A stretch of 18,953 nt of DNA from DATLHO01 sp035539855 (GCA_035539855.1 DATLHO010000159.1:1-18953); one strand, 5' to 3'; numbered from the stretch's first letter, positions 1-7,456 are shown. Program-made: numbers and translations. Notes: a model not told the origin generated them from the letters alone.

Positions 1-968
1 CGGTTGTTGCGGCGAAGGTAGAGACCGTCGTTGTCCTCGTTGTTCGCCTTGTCCTTGCCGGTGCCGACGAGCGTCACGTTCGAGATTGTCGCGCTCGTGT
101 ACGGCGCCTTGTCGGAGCCGGACCCGTCGTTGTCGATCTCGAAGCCGCGATTGGCCAGCGCCGGATCCTGGATCGCGAACAGGAACTGCAGCTTGCCGCT
201 GTAGCCGAAGTCCATGTCGAACGCGTCGTCGTCGTTGGCCGAGCTGACGAGGTACTTCCCGTTGACCGATCCACCGAACCACTCGAAGCCGTCATCAGCG
301 ATCATGTGCGCCTGCACGTGTTCGATCGTCGTGCCGCTGCCGACGGCATTCATGGTCAGGCCGTTGATCTCGTTGTCGGGCGAGACCTTCGTGCCGCCGT
401 ACTCGATGCGCACGTAGCGCAGCACGCCCGAGTTGTCGTCGTACTTCGGCTGCGCGAGCACGCCTCCGGGACCGTAAGTGCCGGGCACGCCCTCGTTGCT
501 GCCGGTCTTGCCGTCGAGGTTCAGATCCGCCAGTCCCGACAGCACGATGCCGCCCCAGTCGCCACGCTTGCGGCTGCCGGCCGCGTTGCCGGAGGTGAAC
601 ACGACCGGATTGGCGGCCGTCCCCTCCGCGATGAGCTGTCCGCTCGGCTTGGTCGCGGTGCCGCGGAGCGCGACGATCGACGAGCCCTGCACGGTCGGAT
701 CGGGATCGCCCTCGAGGCGCGTTCCCGGCGGGATCACAAGCTTCGCGCCCGGCTGGATGAAGACGAAGCCGCTGATCGTATAGACGGTGTCCGCGCTCAG
801 CGTCCGCGTGTCGTTGATGTTGCCGGCCAGCCGTGCACGCTTGCCGGTCTGGGTGTTGTTGGTGCCGGGATCGACCGGGTTCTCGTCATCGCTGCATCCG
901 GTGAGGAGCGCCGGCGCGACCAGGAGCGAGAGCATCAGCGTTCTCAGAGTGCGATTGCCTGCGTTCAT
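1..968 (-). CDS. Outer-membrane-associated lipoprotein, beta-helix-like (partial, C-terminus outside window)
   Basis: The minus-strand frame is open from an ATG at 968 to the left edge (about 322 codons). It begins with a lipoprotein signal peptide: basic start, hydrophobic stretch LMLSLLVAPALL and lipobox LTGC with Cys25 as the lipidation site. The rest is Gly/Asn/Asp-rich with motifs RGDWGGIVLSG, VLRYVRIEYGG, ADDGFEWFGGSVN and YSGKLQFLFA. I recognise these from a family of secreted beta-helix-like proteins common in Bacteroidota and relatives and often encoded beside TonB-dependent receptors. The biochemical function is unknown. The gene starts 49 bp after the receptor stop codon, so the two are probably cotranscribed and the protein may be the receptor's surface partner. 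No clear ribosome binding site precedes the start. Location and family type are fairly secure; a substrate cannot be read from the sequence. Confidence 0.8.
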   Translation of the reverse strand, partial: MNAGNRTLRTLMLSLLVAPALLTGCSDDENPVDPGTNNTQTGKRARLAGNINDTRTLSADTVYTISGFVFIQPGAKLVIPPGTRLEGDPDPTVQGSSIVALRGTATKPSGQLIAEGTAANPVVFTSGNAAGSRKRGDWGGIVLSGLADLNLDGKTGSNEGVPGTYGPGGVLAQPKYDDNSGVLRYVRIEYGGTKVSPDNEINGLTMNAVGSGTTIEHVQAHMIADDGFEWFGGSVNGKYLVSSANDDDAFDMDFGYSGKLQFLFAIQDPALANRGFEIDNDGSGSDKAPYTSATISNVTLVGTGKDKANNEDNDGLYLRRNN

Positions 969-1017
969 GCTGTGTGAGATGAGTGAATGGGAGTCGTGTG
1001 TGATACCTGAGCGGGAT

Positions 1018-3879
1018 TCATCGATCGGCGACCGGCTCTGCCTCGAGTGTCTGCATCTGGAGCTGGTCGAAGTTGAACGACAGGCCGATCGACAGCGTGC
1101 GTCCTGAGACGAAGCGCTCGACGTCGACGGTCTCGCCGTCGTCGAAGCGCTGCTGGAAAAGGGTCGCGTCGTCGAGGAGGTTGCGGGCGCTCACCCGTAG
1201 CTGCAGTCCGCCGGGCAGTCGCTGGGCGAGACTCAGATCGAGCGCGTGCCGCGCCTGCTCGTACGTGTCGGGGATGCCCTCGGTGCCGACGATCGCAAGG
1301 CGACGACCGACGAGGTTGTAGTACAGGGTCGCGGACGTGCCCCAGTCGGAGCGATCGTACCCGAGCGACAGATTCACCACGTATGGCGACTGTCCCTGCA
1401 TCGGTCGCGACTGGCTCGTCAGAACCATCGGCGAGTACTGCGTCGTCTGGATGCCGTCGAAGACCTCGACGAACTCTCCGTCGGAGAAGCTCACTTCCGA
1501 CCGCGCCAGCGTGAGGTTCGCGCCGAACGAGACATCCGAAAGCGACGGCGCGATGAACTCGAGCGAGCGACGCAGCTCGAGCTCCGCGCCGAATGTCGTC
1601 GCGTCGTCGGCATTCGCGGGCTCGACCGAGATTCCGGAGCCGACCAGGTAGAACTGCTCGATCGGGTCGGTGAAGCGCTTGTAGAATCCGCTCACCGCCA
1701 CGACTTCACCGCCGGACGGGAACCACTCCCATCGCGTGTCGAGATTGAGGATGCGCGTGCGCTCGAGCGACGGATTGCCGTAGGTGCTCTGTCGGTAATC
1801 GTCAAAGCGAAAGGCCGCGAGCTCGCGGAACTCCGGGCGCGCCACCGTCTGCGTGGCCGACGCGCGCAGGTTCATCGACTCGCCGATCTGGTAGATGAGG
1901 TTCAGCGACGGCAGGATGTCGGTGTTCGTCCTGCGCGCTCCGAGCGCGGGATTCTCGACGCCCGTCAGCGCGTTGATCGCGTCGAGCTCGACGTCCCAGT
2001 GCTCGACGCGGGCGCCGGCAATCAGGCGCAGGGCGGGGCCGAGCGGCACGTCGACCATCGCGTATCCCGCGGCGAGCGCTTCGCGTGCGTCGTAGGCATC
2101 GGTCGCTACGGTCTCGTCGTTGAAGCTGATGTAGCCGGCGCGCACGTTCTCGGGCGTGAAGAGCTCCTCCGCCGATCGGCTGAGCACGCTGAAGTCGCTT
2201 GAGGACGTTCCGAAGAGGAAGCGCCGCGCACTGAACCCACGATCGCGAAGCCGTCCGAGTCCGCCGACCTTCAGTCGCGCCGTCGCGTCGTCGGAGATCG
2301 CGATCGGCACGAGCCAGTCGACACCAACGGTCGACTCGCGGTCGTCGAGCTCGCTGAAGAACCGGCTGTTGTTGCTGCCGAAGTTGTTGGCGAATGCGAA
2401 CGACGTGTCGCCCTCGCTGCGGAAGTACGTCACCGATCGATTATCGGGCTCGAGCCGGCTCGCCGTCGAGATCGCCGCGCGCCAGTCGAGCTTCGAGTCC
2501 AGGATGCCCTCGAGCTTGTGCTCACCGTCGAGCTGCAGGCTTCCAAGACCGCGCTCGATGAAGCGCAGCCGCGAGTACCGGATGTCGCCGACGGTGCTCT
2601 GGTTGTAGTGACCCTCGACGAGCCGCGTCTCGTCCTCGCTCGAGTGATTGTAGATGCCCTTGAGGCTGACCCGGTGCTCGGGCGCGAGCTGCGCGGAGAG
2701 ATTGACGAGTCCGCCCCACAGCACCGAGCGCTCCGCACGGGCGACGCCGTAGTCATAACGCAGATCACGACGCCCGTCCTCGCCGCGCTGGAGGATCGGA
2801 TAGCGCTGCTCCTCGACGCGGAACGACGACGATCCGGAGTAGGAGCCCGACACGAGCAGTCCGATCGGTACGCCGGCGTCGAAGCTGTTGCCGATCGAGA
2901 GGCTCATCGACGAGTTGACCGGCATCGTGCGCGGCTGCGGCAAATACACGCGGTTGTCGAAGGCCGAGAGCAGGTCGGCCTGTGCCTCGTTGGACTGACG
3001 CCGGCCGGCGGTGAGTCCCTCCGGCAGCGCGCGCGTCCCGTCGTCGACACCCAGGAAGTCGTCCCCGCCGGCGTAGCCGATCGCGTTGACGCCCTGCGTC
3101 TCGGTGTTCATGCCCGTCCCGACGCTCGTGCTCAGCAGGAACGACTCCGGGAACTCCTTCGTATCGATCTTCACGAGCGCGCCGGCGAAGTCACCGGGAT
3201 TGTCGGGCGTGAACGTCTTGATCGTCGTCAGACGGCTGACCATGCTCGACGGAAAGAGATCGAACGGCACCACCTTCTTCTCCGGCTCCGGACTCGGCAG
3301 GCTCACGTTGTTGAGCTGCGTCGTGCTGTAGCGCTCCTGCAGTCCGCGCACGACGACGTACTTATCGCCGACGACCGACACACCGGTGATGCGCTTCATC
3401 GCGTCGCCGGCATCGCCCGCCTGTGCGCGCGAGATCTGTTCGGACGACACCGCGTCGGACACGGCCGCGGAGCGACGGCGCTCGGTCAGCGCAGCGCTCT
3501 CGCTCTGTCGATGCGCCTTCGCGGTCACCGTGACCGAGCGGCCCTCGACGACCTTCGAGGCGAGCGAGAAGTCGATCGTCGCCGTCCGGCCGTCGCTCAC
3601 CGCCAGACCACTGACGGTCTGCGGCGCGTAGCCGATCGACGAGGCCTTGATCTCGTAGCTGCCCGCGGGGACCTTCCGAATCGTGAACGAGCCGGCCGTG
3701 TTCGTCTTCGCGCCGAGCTTCGTGCCGGCGAGCAAGACGGTCGCTCCGATGACAGGATCGCCGGTCGTCGCGTCGACGACGCGGCCGCTGACGACGCCGT
3801 TCTGCTGTGCGTTCGCGAGCGTCGTCGCGGTGAGCAGCAGCAGCGTGCCGAGGGTTGCGATGCGTGTGCGTGTGATCAT
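1018..3879 (-). CDS. TonB-dependent receptor with N-terminal carboxypeptidase-regulatory-like domain
   Basis: This 953-residue outer-membrane active transporter starts with a signal peptide (LLLLTATTLANA, cleavage near residue 24). Residues about 28-110 are a carboxypeptidase-regulatory-like beta-sandwich (SGRVVDATTGDPVIGATV, AGSYEIKASSIGY). Residues about 130-245 form the plug, with VVVRGLQERYSTTQLNNVSL and NPGDFAGALVKIDT. The remainder is a 22-strand-type barrel whose last strand reads LSIGLSFNF, followed by an unusual 16-residue acidic tail after the terminal aromatic. The family imports bulky substrates using TonB-ExbBD energy; the substrate here is not shown. It is first in a probable operon with the downstream lipoprotein, and two PHO-box-like elements lie upstream, suggesting phosphate-responsive expression and perhaps a phosphorus-containing ligand (inference). 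The start was chosen because it yields the signal peptide directly; a purine-rich GAAGAGA lies about 10 nt upstream. Confidence 0.92.
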   Translation of the reverse strand: MITRTRIATLGTLLLLTATTLANAQQNGVVSGRVVDATTGDPVIGATVLLAGTKLGAKTNTAGSFTIRKVPAGSYEIKASSIGYAPQTVSGLAVSDGRTATIDFSLASKVVEGRSVTVTAKAHRQSESAALTERRRSAAVSDAVSSEQISRAQAGDAGDAMKRITGVSVVGDKYVVVRGLQERYSTTQLNNVSLPSPEPEKKVVPFDLFPSSMVSRLTTIKTFTPDNPGDFAGALVKIDTKEFPESFLLSTSVGTGMNTETQGVNAIGYAGGDDFLGVDDGTRALPEGLTAGRRQSNEAQADLLSAFDNRVYLPQPRTMPVNSSMSLSIGNSFDAGVPIGLLVSGSYSGSSSFRVEEQRYPILQRGEDGRRDLRYDYGVARAERSVLWGGLVNLSAQLAPEHRVSLKGIYNHSSEDETRLVEGHYNQSTVGDIRYSRLRFIERGLGSLQLDGEHKLEGILDSKLDWRAAISTASRLEPDNRSVTYFRSEGDTSFAFANNFGSNNSRFFSELDDRESTVGVDWLVPIAISDDATARLKVGGLGRLRDRGFSARRFLFGTSSSDFSVLSRSAEELFTPENVRAGYISFNDETVATDAYDAREALAAGYAMVDVPLGPALRLIAGARVEHWDVELDAINALTGVENPALGARRTNTDILPSLNLIYQIGESMNLRASATQTVARPEFRELAAFRFDDYRQSTYGNPSLERTRILNLDTRWEWFPSGGEVVAVSGFYKRFTDPIEQFYLVGSGISVEPANADDATTFGAELELRRSLEFIAPSLSDVSFGANLTLARSEVSFSDGEFVEVFDGIQTTQYSPMVLTSQSRPMQGQSPYVVNLSLGYDRSDWGTSATLYYNLVGRRLAIVGTEGIPDTYEQARHALDLSLAQRLPGGLQLRVSARNLLDDATLFQQRFDDGETVDVERFVSGRTLSIGLSFNFDQLQMQTLEAEPVADR

Positions 3880-4002
3880 GCGTGTGGTCTCTTCGATCGG
3901 GCAGCGTCAGCGCCGTCGGGAGCCCGTGTCGGTGATGGTTGTCGGTGTTATTGCGTGGCGCCGTTCGGTCACTCGGACCGCCCGACGACGCCGCGATCGA
4001 TG

Positions 4003-4010
4003 CAATGCTA
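4003..4010 (-). promoter_or_regulatory. Possible -7 element (TAGCATTG) of the receptor operon
   Basis: On the minus strand TAGCATTG differs by one base from the Bacteroidota -7 consensus TAnnTTTG. It lies about 40 bp downstream of the nearer PHO-box-like element and about 125 bp upstream of the receptor start. No -33 TTTG is seen at the expected distance, which would fit an activator-dependent promoter but is also what chance would give. Confidence 0.2.
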
Positions 4011-4049
4011 ACGCGTGCAGATGGGGGCCCACAAGCGCTCGGACCCGGT

Positions 4050-4105
4050 GTTACCCGATCGTAACCCTGCGGGCCTGGAATGGCCCTTCATTACCCGATC
4101 GTAAC
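4050..4105 (-). promoter_or_regulatory. Two PHO-box-like elements upstream of the TonB-dependent receptor
   Basis: Plus-strand 4050-4065 reads GTTACCCGATCGTAAC and 4090-4105 reads ATTACCCGATCGTAAC, a 15/16 identical pair 40 bp apart. Read toward the receptor each is GTTAC-N6-GTAA(C/T), two units phased by 11 bp, like PhoB-type direct repeats; ATCAC at 4116-4112 continues the phase. The same core occurs before the porin and pstC. They lie in the 365-bp non-coding stretch 3880-4244, which otherwise holds only the CHAD-gene terminator hairpin and a small inverted repeat GGGCC/GGCCC (4071-4086) between the boxes. Assignment to PhoB is inference from repeat architecture and neighbouring genes. Confidence 0.6.
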
Positions 4106-4188
4106 GTCCGTGTGATGGCGTTTCGGCACTGGCGGCAGAAGAGATCGCGCGAGCATCGATGCCGATGCACCCGTCGCCGCACAACGCA

Positions 4189-4221
4189 ACCGGGCCGCTC
4201 CGATTGCTCGGGCGGCCCGGT
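4189..4221 (-). terminator. Hairpin terminator of the CHAD gene
   Basis: A perfect 10-bp stem (ACCGGGCCGC / GCGGCCCGGT) begins about 24 bp after the CHAD stop codon on the minus strand. Inside it CCGA pairs with TCGG around a GCAA tetraloop, giving about 14 bp with one bulged A. The tail TTGCGTTGTG is only moderately T-rich. It separates the CHAD gene from the receptor promoter region. Confidence 0.6.
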
Positions 4222-4244
4222 ATTGCTGGACGATATGCGGTCGA

Positions 4245-5171
4245 TCAGGAGCGCGGTGTGGATGTCTCGAGCGCGTCGCGCGAGGGCGCGCCGAATCGCG
4301 CGAGGAGGCGGGCGACGTAATCCTTCGGCCGCTGCTCGAAGAGCCGAGCGCCGAGCGACTTCGACTGTGACTGTAGCTCCGAGCGAATGTCGTCGATGTG
4401 CATCATGACGATCCGCGAGACGGCGTCATCCTGGCCGCTCTCGTGAAGCGTCGATCGAACGAGCGCGAGATCGCGGTCGAGTCCCAGGAGCTCCGAGAGC
4501 TGCGAGAGCTCGACGACGTCACGATGCGGTCCGTCGGCGTCGCGCGCTCGCAGCAGCCGCGAATGATACCACACGACCTTCACCTTCTTTCGCCATTCGT
4601 GAAGGCTCTCGTCGGAATGATCCTCGAGAACGGCCGCATACGCCGAGCGAACCTTCTTGAACGCGCGTCTGAGTCCTCGAACGATGGCGCGGGCGTCACG
4701 GCGATCGATCGCCCATTCGTCGATCCGCCAGCGCTCGAGCCGAATCCGCGCCGCCGTCCGTTCGCGCAGCGTCATGCCGACGCTCGCGTCGCCTCGGGCG
4801 GCGACGAGCACGGCACGTAGTCGGAGCGAATCTTCGGGATCGAGCTGCGGCTCGCAGTACCGGTCGAACGTCTCGAGCGCGACGGCCGCATCGCGCACCG
4901 GCGACAGATCGACGCCGATGCCTCGGAACGCGGCGGTATCGCTGCGGTAGGCATCCTCGTCGATCTCGTCGGCGATCAGGCGCAGGATCGCGCGCACCTT
5001 CTTCAGGCTCTTGCGGGCTTCGTGTACTGCCGTGGCGTCGTCGACATCAGGGTCGAGAAGCGATGCGACGGCGTGATCGAGCTGACCTCCCGCGATGCGC
5101 TTGATGTCGGTCGACAATCTCTCGGTCGGGTCGAGTGCGAAGGTCACTGGAGCCTCCTCGATGACGGGCAT
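4245..5171 (-). CDS. CHAD-domain protein (polyphosphate-binding family)
   Basis: This 308-residue, mostly helical, highly charged cytoplasmic protein carries the two hallmark histidine/basic helices of the CHAD domain: VHEARKSLKKVRAILRL at about 49-65 and LHEWRKKVKVVWYHSRLL at about 190-207. CHAD domains bind inorganic polyphosphate through these conserved His/Arg/Lys faces; some are fused to CYTH triphosphatase domains, but no CYTH domain is present here. The start at 5171 (MPVIEEAP) is preferred over an in-frame ATG at 5246, which would overlap the upstream gene and add an arginine-rich leader without family resemblance. It lies 37 bp downstream of a small secreted-protein gene, probably in the same operon, and next to porin-pst genes and PHO-box-like elements, so a role in polyphosphate handling under phosphate control is a reasonable inference. 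No obvious Shine-Dalgarno sequence is present. Confidence 0.88.
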   Translation of the reverse strand: MPVIEEAPVTFALDPTERLSTDIKRIAGGQLDHAVASLLDPDVDDATAVHEARKSLKKVRAILRLIADEIDEDAYRSDTAAFRGIGVDLSPVRDAAVALETFDRYCEPQLDPEDSLRLRAVLVAARGDASVGMTLRERTAARIRLERWRIDEWAIDRRDARAIVRGLRRAFKKVRSAYAAVLEDHSDESLHEWRKKVKVVWYHSRLLRARDADGPHRDVVELSQLSELLGLDRDLALVRSTLHESGQDDAVSRIVMMHIDDIRSELQSQSKSLGARLFEQRPKDYVARLLARFGAPSRDALETSTPRS

Positions 5172-5208
5172 GGTGTCGTTGAGGCGACGTGTCTGACGTG
5201 AGTGAATT

Positions 5209-5697
5209 TCACCGCGTGGCTCCCTCGCCGATGCTGAGCGCGCCACCGAAGCGCAGGCGGGTGGCGGTGGCCGCGCCGACGAAGCGCGCGACGAGATCTT
5301 CGAGCTGCCCGGCGGTGATGCGACCCGCGTCGAAGCGATGGGTCAGGATCCATCGCCCGAGATCTCGGTAGAGGTCGAGCACGCCCACCGATGATGCATC
5401 GAGATGGCGCATGTCGATCTCGACGCCGGAGCCAGCGGTTCCCCTGAGGATTCCGTTCGCGACCATCGTGACGATTCCGTGGCGCTCGCATGTGACGACA
5501 CAGATCGGTTGACCGGTGCGATCGTCAACGACAAGGAGCGAATCGTCCGCGAGGACTGGGCGAACACCGTCGATGCGGACGACGATGCCGGAGATCACGC
5601 TCAGCGGCCCGGTTGCCACCTCCGCCGCAATGCAGACGTCGGCGCAGTACATGGCAGGAACGATCGCGATCAGCGCGGCCAGGTAGTTCGGCTTCAT
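5209..5697 (-). CDS. Small secreted/periplasmic protein of unknown function
   Basis: I do not recognise this 162-residue protein. Starting at the ATG at 5697 it has a convincing signal peptide: YLAALIAIVPAMYC core and AxA-type site IAA-E near residue 25. The mature part begins with beta-rich segments (SVISGIVVRIDGVRPVL, DSLLVVDDRTGQPICVVTC, with two cysteines four residues apart). It then shows HLDASSVGVLDLYRDLGRWIL and an Arg/Gly-rich C-terminus. It overlaps a longer in-frame opening from 5772 whose extra residues look non-coding. The gene is divergent from the porin and 37 bp upstream of the CHAD gene, with a PHO-box-like element about 120 bp upstream, so it may belong to the phosphate regulon. 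The signal peptide supports this strand over the open frame on the other strand, but homology is untested. Confidence 0.55.
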   Translation of the reverse strand: MKPNYLAALIAIVPAMYCADVCIAAEVATGPLSVISGIVVRIDGVRPVLADDSLLVVDDRTGQPICVVTCERHGIVTMVANGILRGTAGSGVEIDMRHLDASSVGVLDLYRDLGRWILTHRFDAGRITAGQLEDLVARFVGAATATRLRFGGALSIGEGATR

Positions 5698-5818
5698 GAT
5701 CAGGTGTTGAGACTGTTGGTTTGGACCGTGAGCGCCGACGCACCCTGCGCCGCGCTCGACGGGCGCAAACATATCGGCGCCACACCCCTTGCACCGTCAC
5801 GCCAGCGTTAAATCGACC

Positions 5819-5834
5819 GACACGATCGGGTGAT
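5819..5834 (-). promoter_or_regulatory. PHO-box-like element in the divergent secreted-protein/porin region
   Basis: Plus-strand GACACGATCGGGTGAT matches the receptor-side element GTTACGATCGGGTAAT at 13 of 16 positions. A further unit, TTAAA at 5808-5812, is in 11-bp phase (TTAAA-N6-GACAC-N6-GTGAT). It lies about 120 bp upstream of the minus-strand secreted-protein start and 64 bp before the porin array, so it could serve either direction; I assign it tentatively to the minus-strand unit. The 337-bp gap 5698-6034 holds this element, the inverted repeat at 5862-5883, the array at 5898-5946 and the porin promoter. Confidence 0.4.
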
Positions 5835-5861
5835 GTGTGAGCGACCGTGTCATGTCACCTC

Positions 5862-5883
5862 CTGGTGAAGTGGGCTTCACCAG
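5862..5883. repeat. Perfect inverted repeat in the divergent promoter region
   Basis: CTGGTGAAG and CTTCACCAG form a perfect 9-bp stem around the loop TGGG. No T-tract follows on either strand and no gene ends nearby, so a terminator is unlikely. It sits 14 bp upstream of the porin PHO array, where an operator or an mRNA 5' structure for the divergent transcript is possible. Confidence 0.5.
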
Positions 5884-5897
5884 CGCCGTCGAGGCAC

Positions 5898-5946
5898 TTA
5901 ACAATTCGGTAACACGGAGGTAATGCTGTCATAACGATTCGGTAAT
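5898..5946 (+). promoter_or_regulatory. Array of five 11-bp-phased PHO-box-like repeats upstream of the porin
   Basis: Five pentamers start at 5898, 5909, 5920, 5931 and 5942: TTAAC, GTAAC, GTAAT, ATAAC, GTAAT. Each is separated by exactly six bases (AATTCG, ACGGAG, GCTGTC, GATTCG). Exact 11-bp phasing of short direct repeats is the known layout of PhoB/PhoP binding sites, in which monomers bind tandem half-sites on one DNA face. The last unit touches a TAnnTTTG promoter element, placing the array over the -33 region as expected for a class II activator site. The downstream genes (porin, pst) fit phosphate control. Identity of the regulator is inference. Confidence 0.7.
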
Positions 5947-5953
5947 AGGTTTG
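5946..5953 (+). promoter_or_regulatory. Putative -7 element (TAGGTTTG) of the porin promoter
   Basis: TAGGTTTG matches the Bacteroidota primary-sigma -7 consensus TAnnTTTG exactly and lies 82 bp before the porin ATG. No -33 TTTG precedes it; that position is occupied by the PHO-box-like repeats, consistent with an activator-dependent promoter. The match is short, so chance occurrence remains possible. Confidence 0.4.
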
Positions 5954-6034
5954 CCTATCTGCGATCGAAGACGTGCCCGCGTCGATGATCGCGTTGGACA
6001 TTGCGCCTCGCGCCGTACTTACCTCCAGGGAACA

Positions 6035-7417
6035 ATGCATCGAATCATCGCATCTCTCGCCGCGCTCCTACTGAGCCTCGGAGTCGTGAACGCACAGGAA
6101 TCCGGCGGGCCGTCCGGATCCGGCGCAGCGGAGCCGACCACGCCAACGCTCGAACAGCTCGGAGACTCTGTCCGGGAGCTCGAAGAGCGCACGACGCGCA
6201 ACGAGGACGACCTCGCCAGACTCAAGGCAATCAGGATCTCCGGCTACGTGCAGTCGGAGTGGCAGCACTTCGACCAGACGACGAGTGCCGGCGGCCGCGC
6301 ACTGTACTCCGATTCGCGCAAGAACCTGTTCACGATTCGTCGCGGCCGCATCAAGGTCCAGCACAGGCTCGGTGACGTCATGAGCTATGCGATCCAGACA
6401 GACGTCACCGAGGCAGGCGTGTCGATCAAGGACGCGTTCATTTCGATGAGCCTCCTTCCCAGAGACGGACTCCGGCTCGACGCGGGCATGTTCAATCGCC
6501 CGAACTTCGAGGTCGAGCTTTCCTCGAGCGCGCGCGAGGCAACCGAGCGCTCGCAGGTAGTACGGGCATTCTATCCTGGAGAGCGAGACCTTGGCGTGAT
6601 GGTGTCGTCGCGGCCGGAGCTTGCCGCCGGGTTCGCACCGCGCCTTCAGCTCGGCATCTTCAACGGGCCAGGAACGAGCCGCGAGGTCGATGCGATCAAG
6701 GACATTGCCGCGCGCGTTTCGGTCCCCGTTCCGCTTGGAGAACGGTCGCCGGTGGCGTTCGATCTCGGCGGCTCGTTCTATTACGGCGGCATACCGCAGA
6801 CCGGGGCGCGCGTCATCGAGTTCGCCGATGGCGCGGCGGACACCGTCGACAACGCCGAGACCGGCGGCATGGCGGGCTTCGGCAACAACCGCAACATCGG
6901 CGTCGAGAGCCAGATTCGCCTCGAGCTGCTTCCGATCGGCGCGACCGTTCTTCGTGGGGAGCTGCTCAGCGGCCAGCGCGCGACCGCCGGCTCGCCGTCG
7001 ACTCCCGCGACCGTCGGCATGGTCCGGACGAGCGATGGGCGCGACTCGATCCGCGTCACGGCCGGCACTCCGGCAACGCCGCTGGTCATCCGGCGGCAGA
7101 TGGGCTACTACGTCTACCTCGTTCAGAATCTCGGCGACGATCTGCAGTTGGTCGCTCGCTACGACTTCTTCGATCGCAATAGCGACCTCGCCGGCGCCGA
7201 GGTGCCGTCGGCCGGCGAGGCGGCCTCGTCGGTGCTCGGGATCGGCCTCAACTACACCTGGGAGAAGATCCGCCTCACGCTCTACTACGAGATGCCGCGC
7301 TTTGCCGCCGACGAGGCGATCCAGATCGACCCGTCGACCCGGCGCGCCATCGACGCGATGCGCAACGAGGACGCGAAGGACAACAAGACGACGCTGCGAC
7401 TGCAGTATCGATTCTGA
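6035..7417 (+). CDS. OprP/OprO-family (phosphate/polyphosphate-type) outer-membrane porin
   Basis: The 460-residue product has a signal peptide (IIASLAALLLSLGVVNA, cleavage before Gln21), then a short heptad-rich helix (LEQLGDSVRELEERTTRNEDDLARL, about 39-63) as found at the trimerising N-terminus of Porin_O_P proteins. A beta-barrel follows: ISGYVQSEWQHFD, FTIRRGRIKVQHRLGDVMSY, KDAFISMSLLPRDGLRLDAGMFNRPNFEVE, and terminal strand LRLQYRF ending in Phe, the usual outer-membrane insertion signal. In Pseudomonas, OprP and OprO pass phosphate and polyphosphate; anion selectivity here is inferred. The start at 6035 gives the signal peptide directly and has CCAGGG 4 nt upstream; an in-frame ATG at 5951 would add a charged leader and overlap the promoter. 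It lies 161 bp ahead of pstC, with a PHO-box array upstream. Confidence 0.9.
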   Translation: MHRIIASLAALLLSLGVVNAQESGGPSGSGAAEPTTPTLEQLGDSVRELEERTTRNEDDLARLKAIRISGYVQSEWQHFDQTTSAGGRALYSDSRKNLFTIRRGRIKVQHRLGDVMSYAIQTDVTEAGVSIKDAFISMSLLPRDGLRLDAGMFNRPNFEVELSSSAREATERSQVVRAFYPGERDLGVMVSSRPELAAGFAPRLQLGIFNGPGTSREVDAIKDIAARVSVPVPLGERSPVAFDLGGSFYYGGIPQTGARVIEFADGAADTVDNAETGGMAGFGNNRNIGVESQIRLELLPIGATVLRGELLSGQRATAGSPSTPATVGMVRTSDGRDSIRVTAGTPATPLVIRRQMGYYVYLVQNLGDDLQLVARYDFFDRNSDLAGAEVPSAGEAASSVLGIGLNYTWEKIRLTLYYEMPRFAADEAIQIDPSTRRAIDAMRNEDAKDNKTTLRLQYRF

Positions 7418-7440
7418 TCCCCGGTCATGACCGGCGCTCG

Positions 7441-7456
7441 AATATCCGATCGTAAC
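7441..7456 (+). promoter_or_regulatory. Weaker PHO-box-like element upstream of pstC
   Basis: AATATCCGATCGTAAC shares 12 of 15 bases with TTACCCGATCGTAAC from the receptor upstream region, including the whole CCGATCGTAAC core. AATAT and GTAAC are 11 bp apart; no further units are in phase. It lies 24 bp after the porin stop and 33 bp upstream of a TATCTTTG element, so pst may have its own phosphate-controlled promoter in addition to read-through from the porin. Confidence 0.45.

Noticed and set aside
2518..4011. Plus-strand open frame of 497 codons over the receptor gene
   Set aside because: Composition is Arg/Asp/His-rich as expected for the antisense of a high-GC gene; the minus strand encodes a clear TonB-dependent receptor.
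5404..5811. Plus-strand open frame of 135 codons opposite the secreted-protein gene
   Set aside because: No signal peptide or recognisable motif and Asp/Arg-rich; the minus strand gives a proper export signal. The choice is less certain than for the other shadows.
7421..7434. Palindrome CCGGTCATGACCGG just after the porin stop codon
   Set aside because: A 14-bp palindrome without a loop or T-tract is a poor terminator; I cannot support a function, and it leaves porin-to-pst read-through open.
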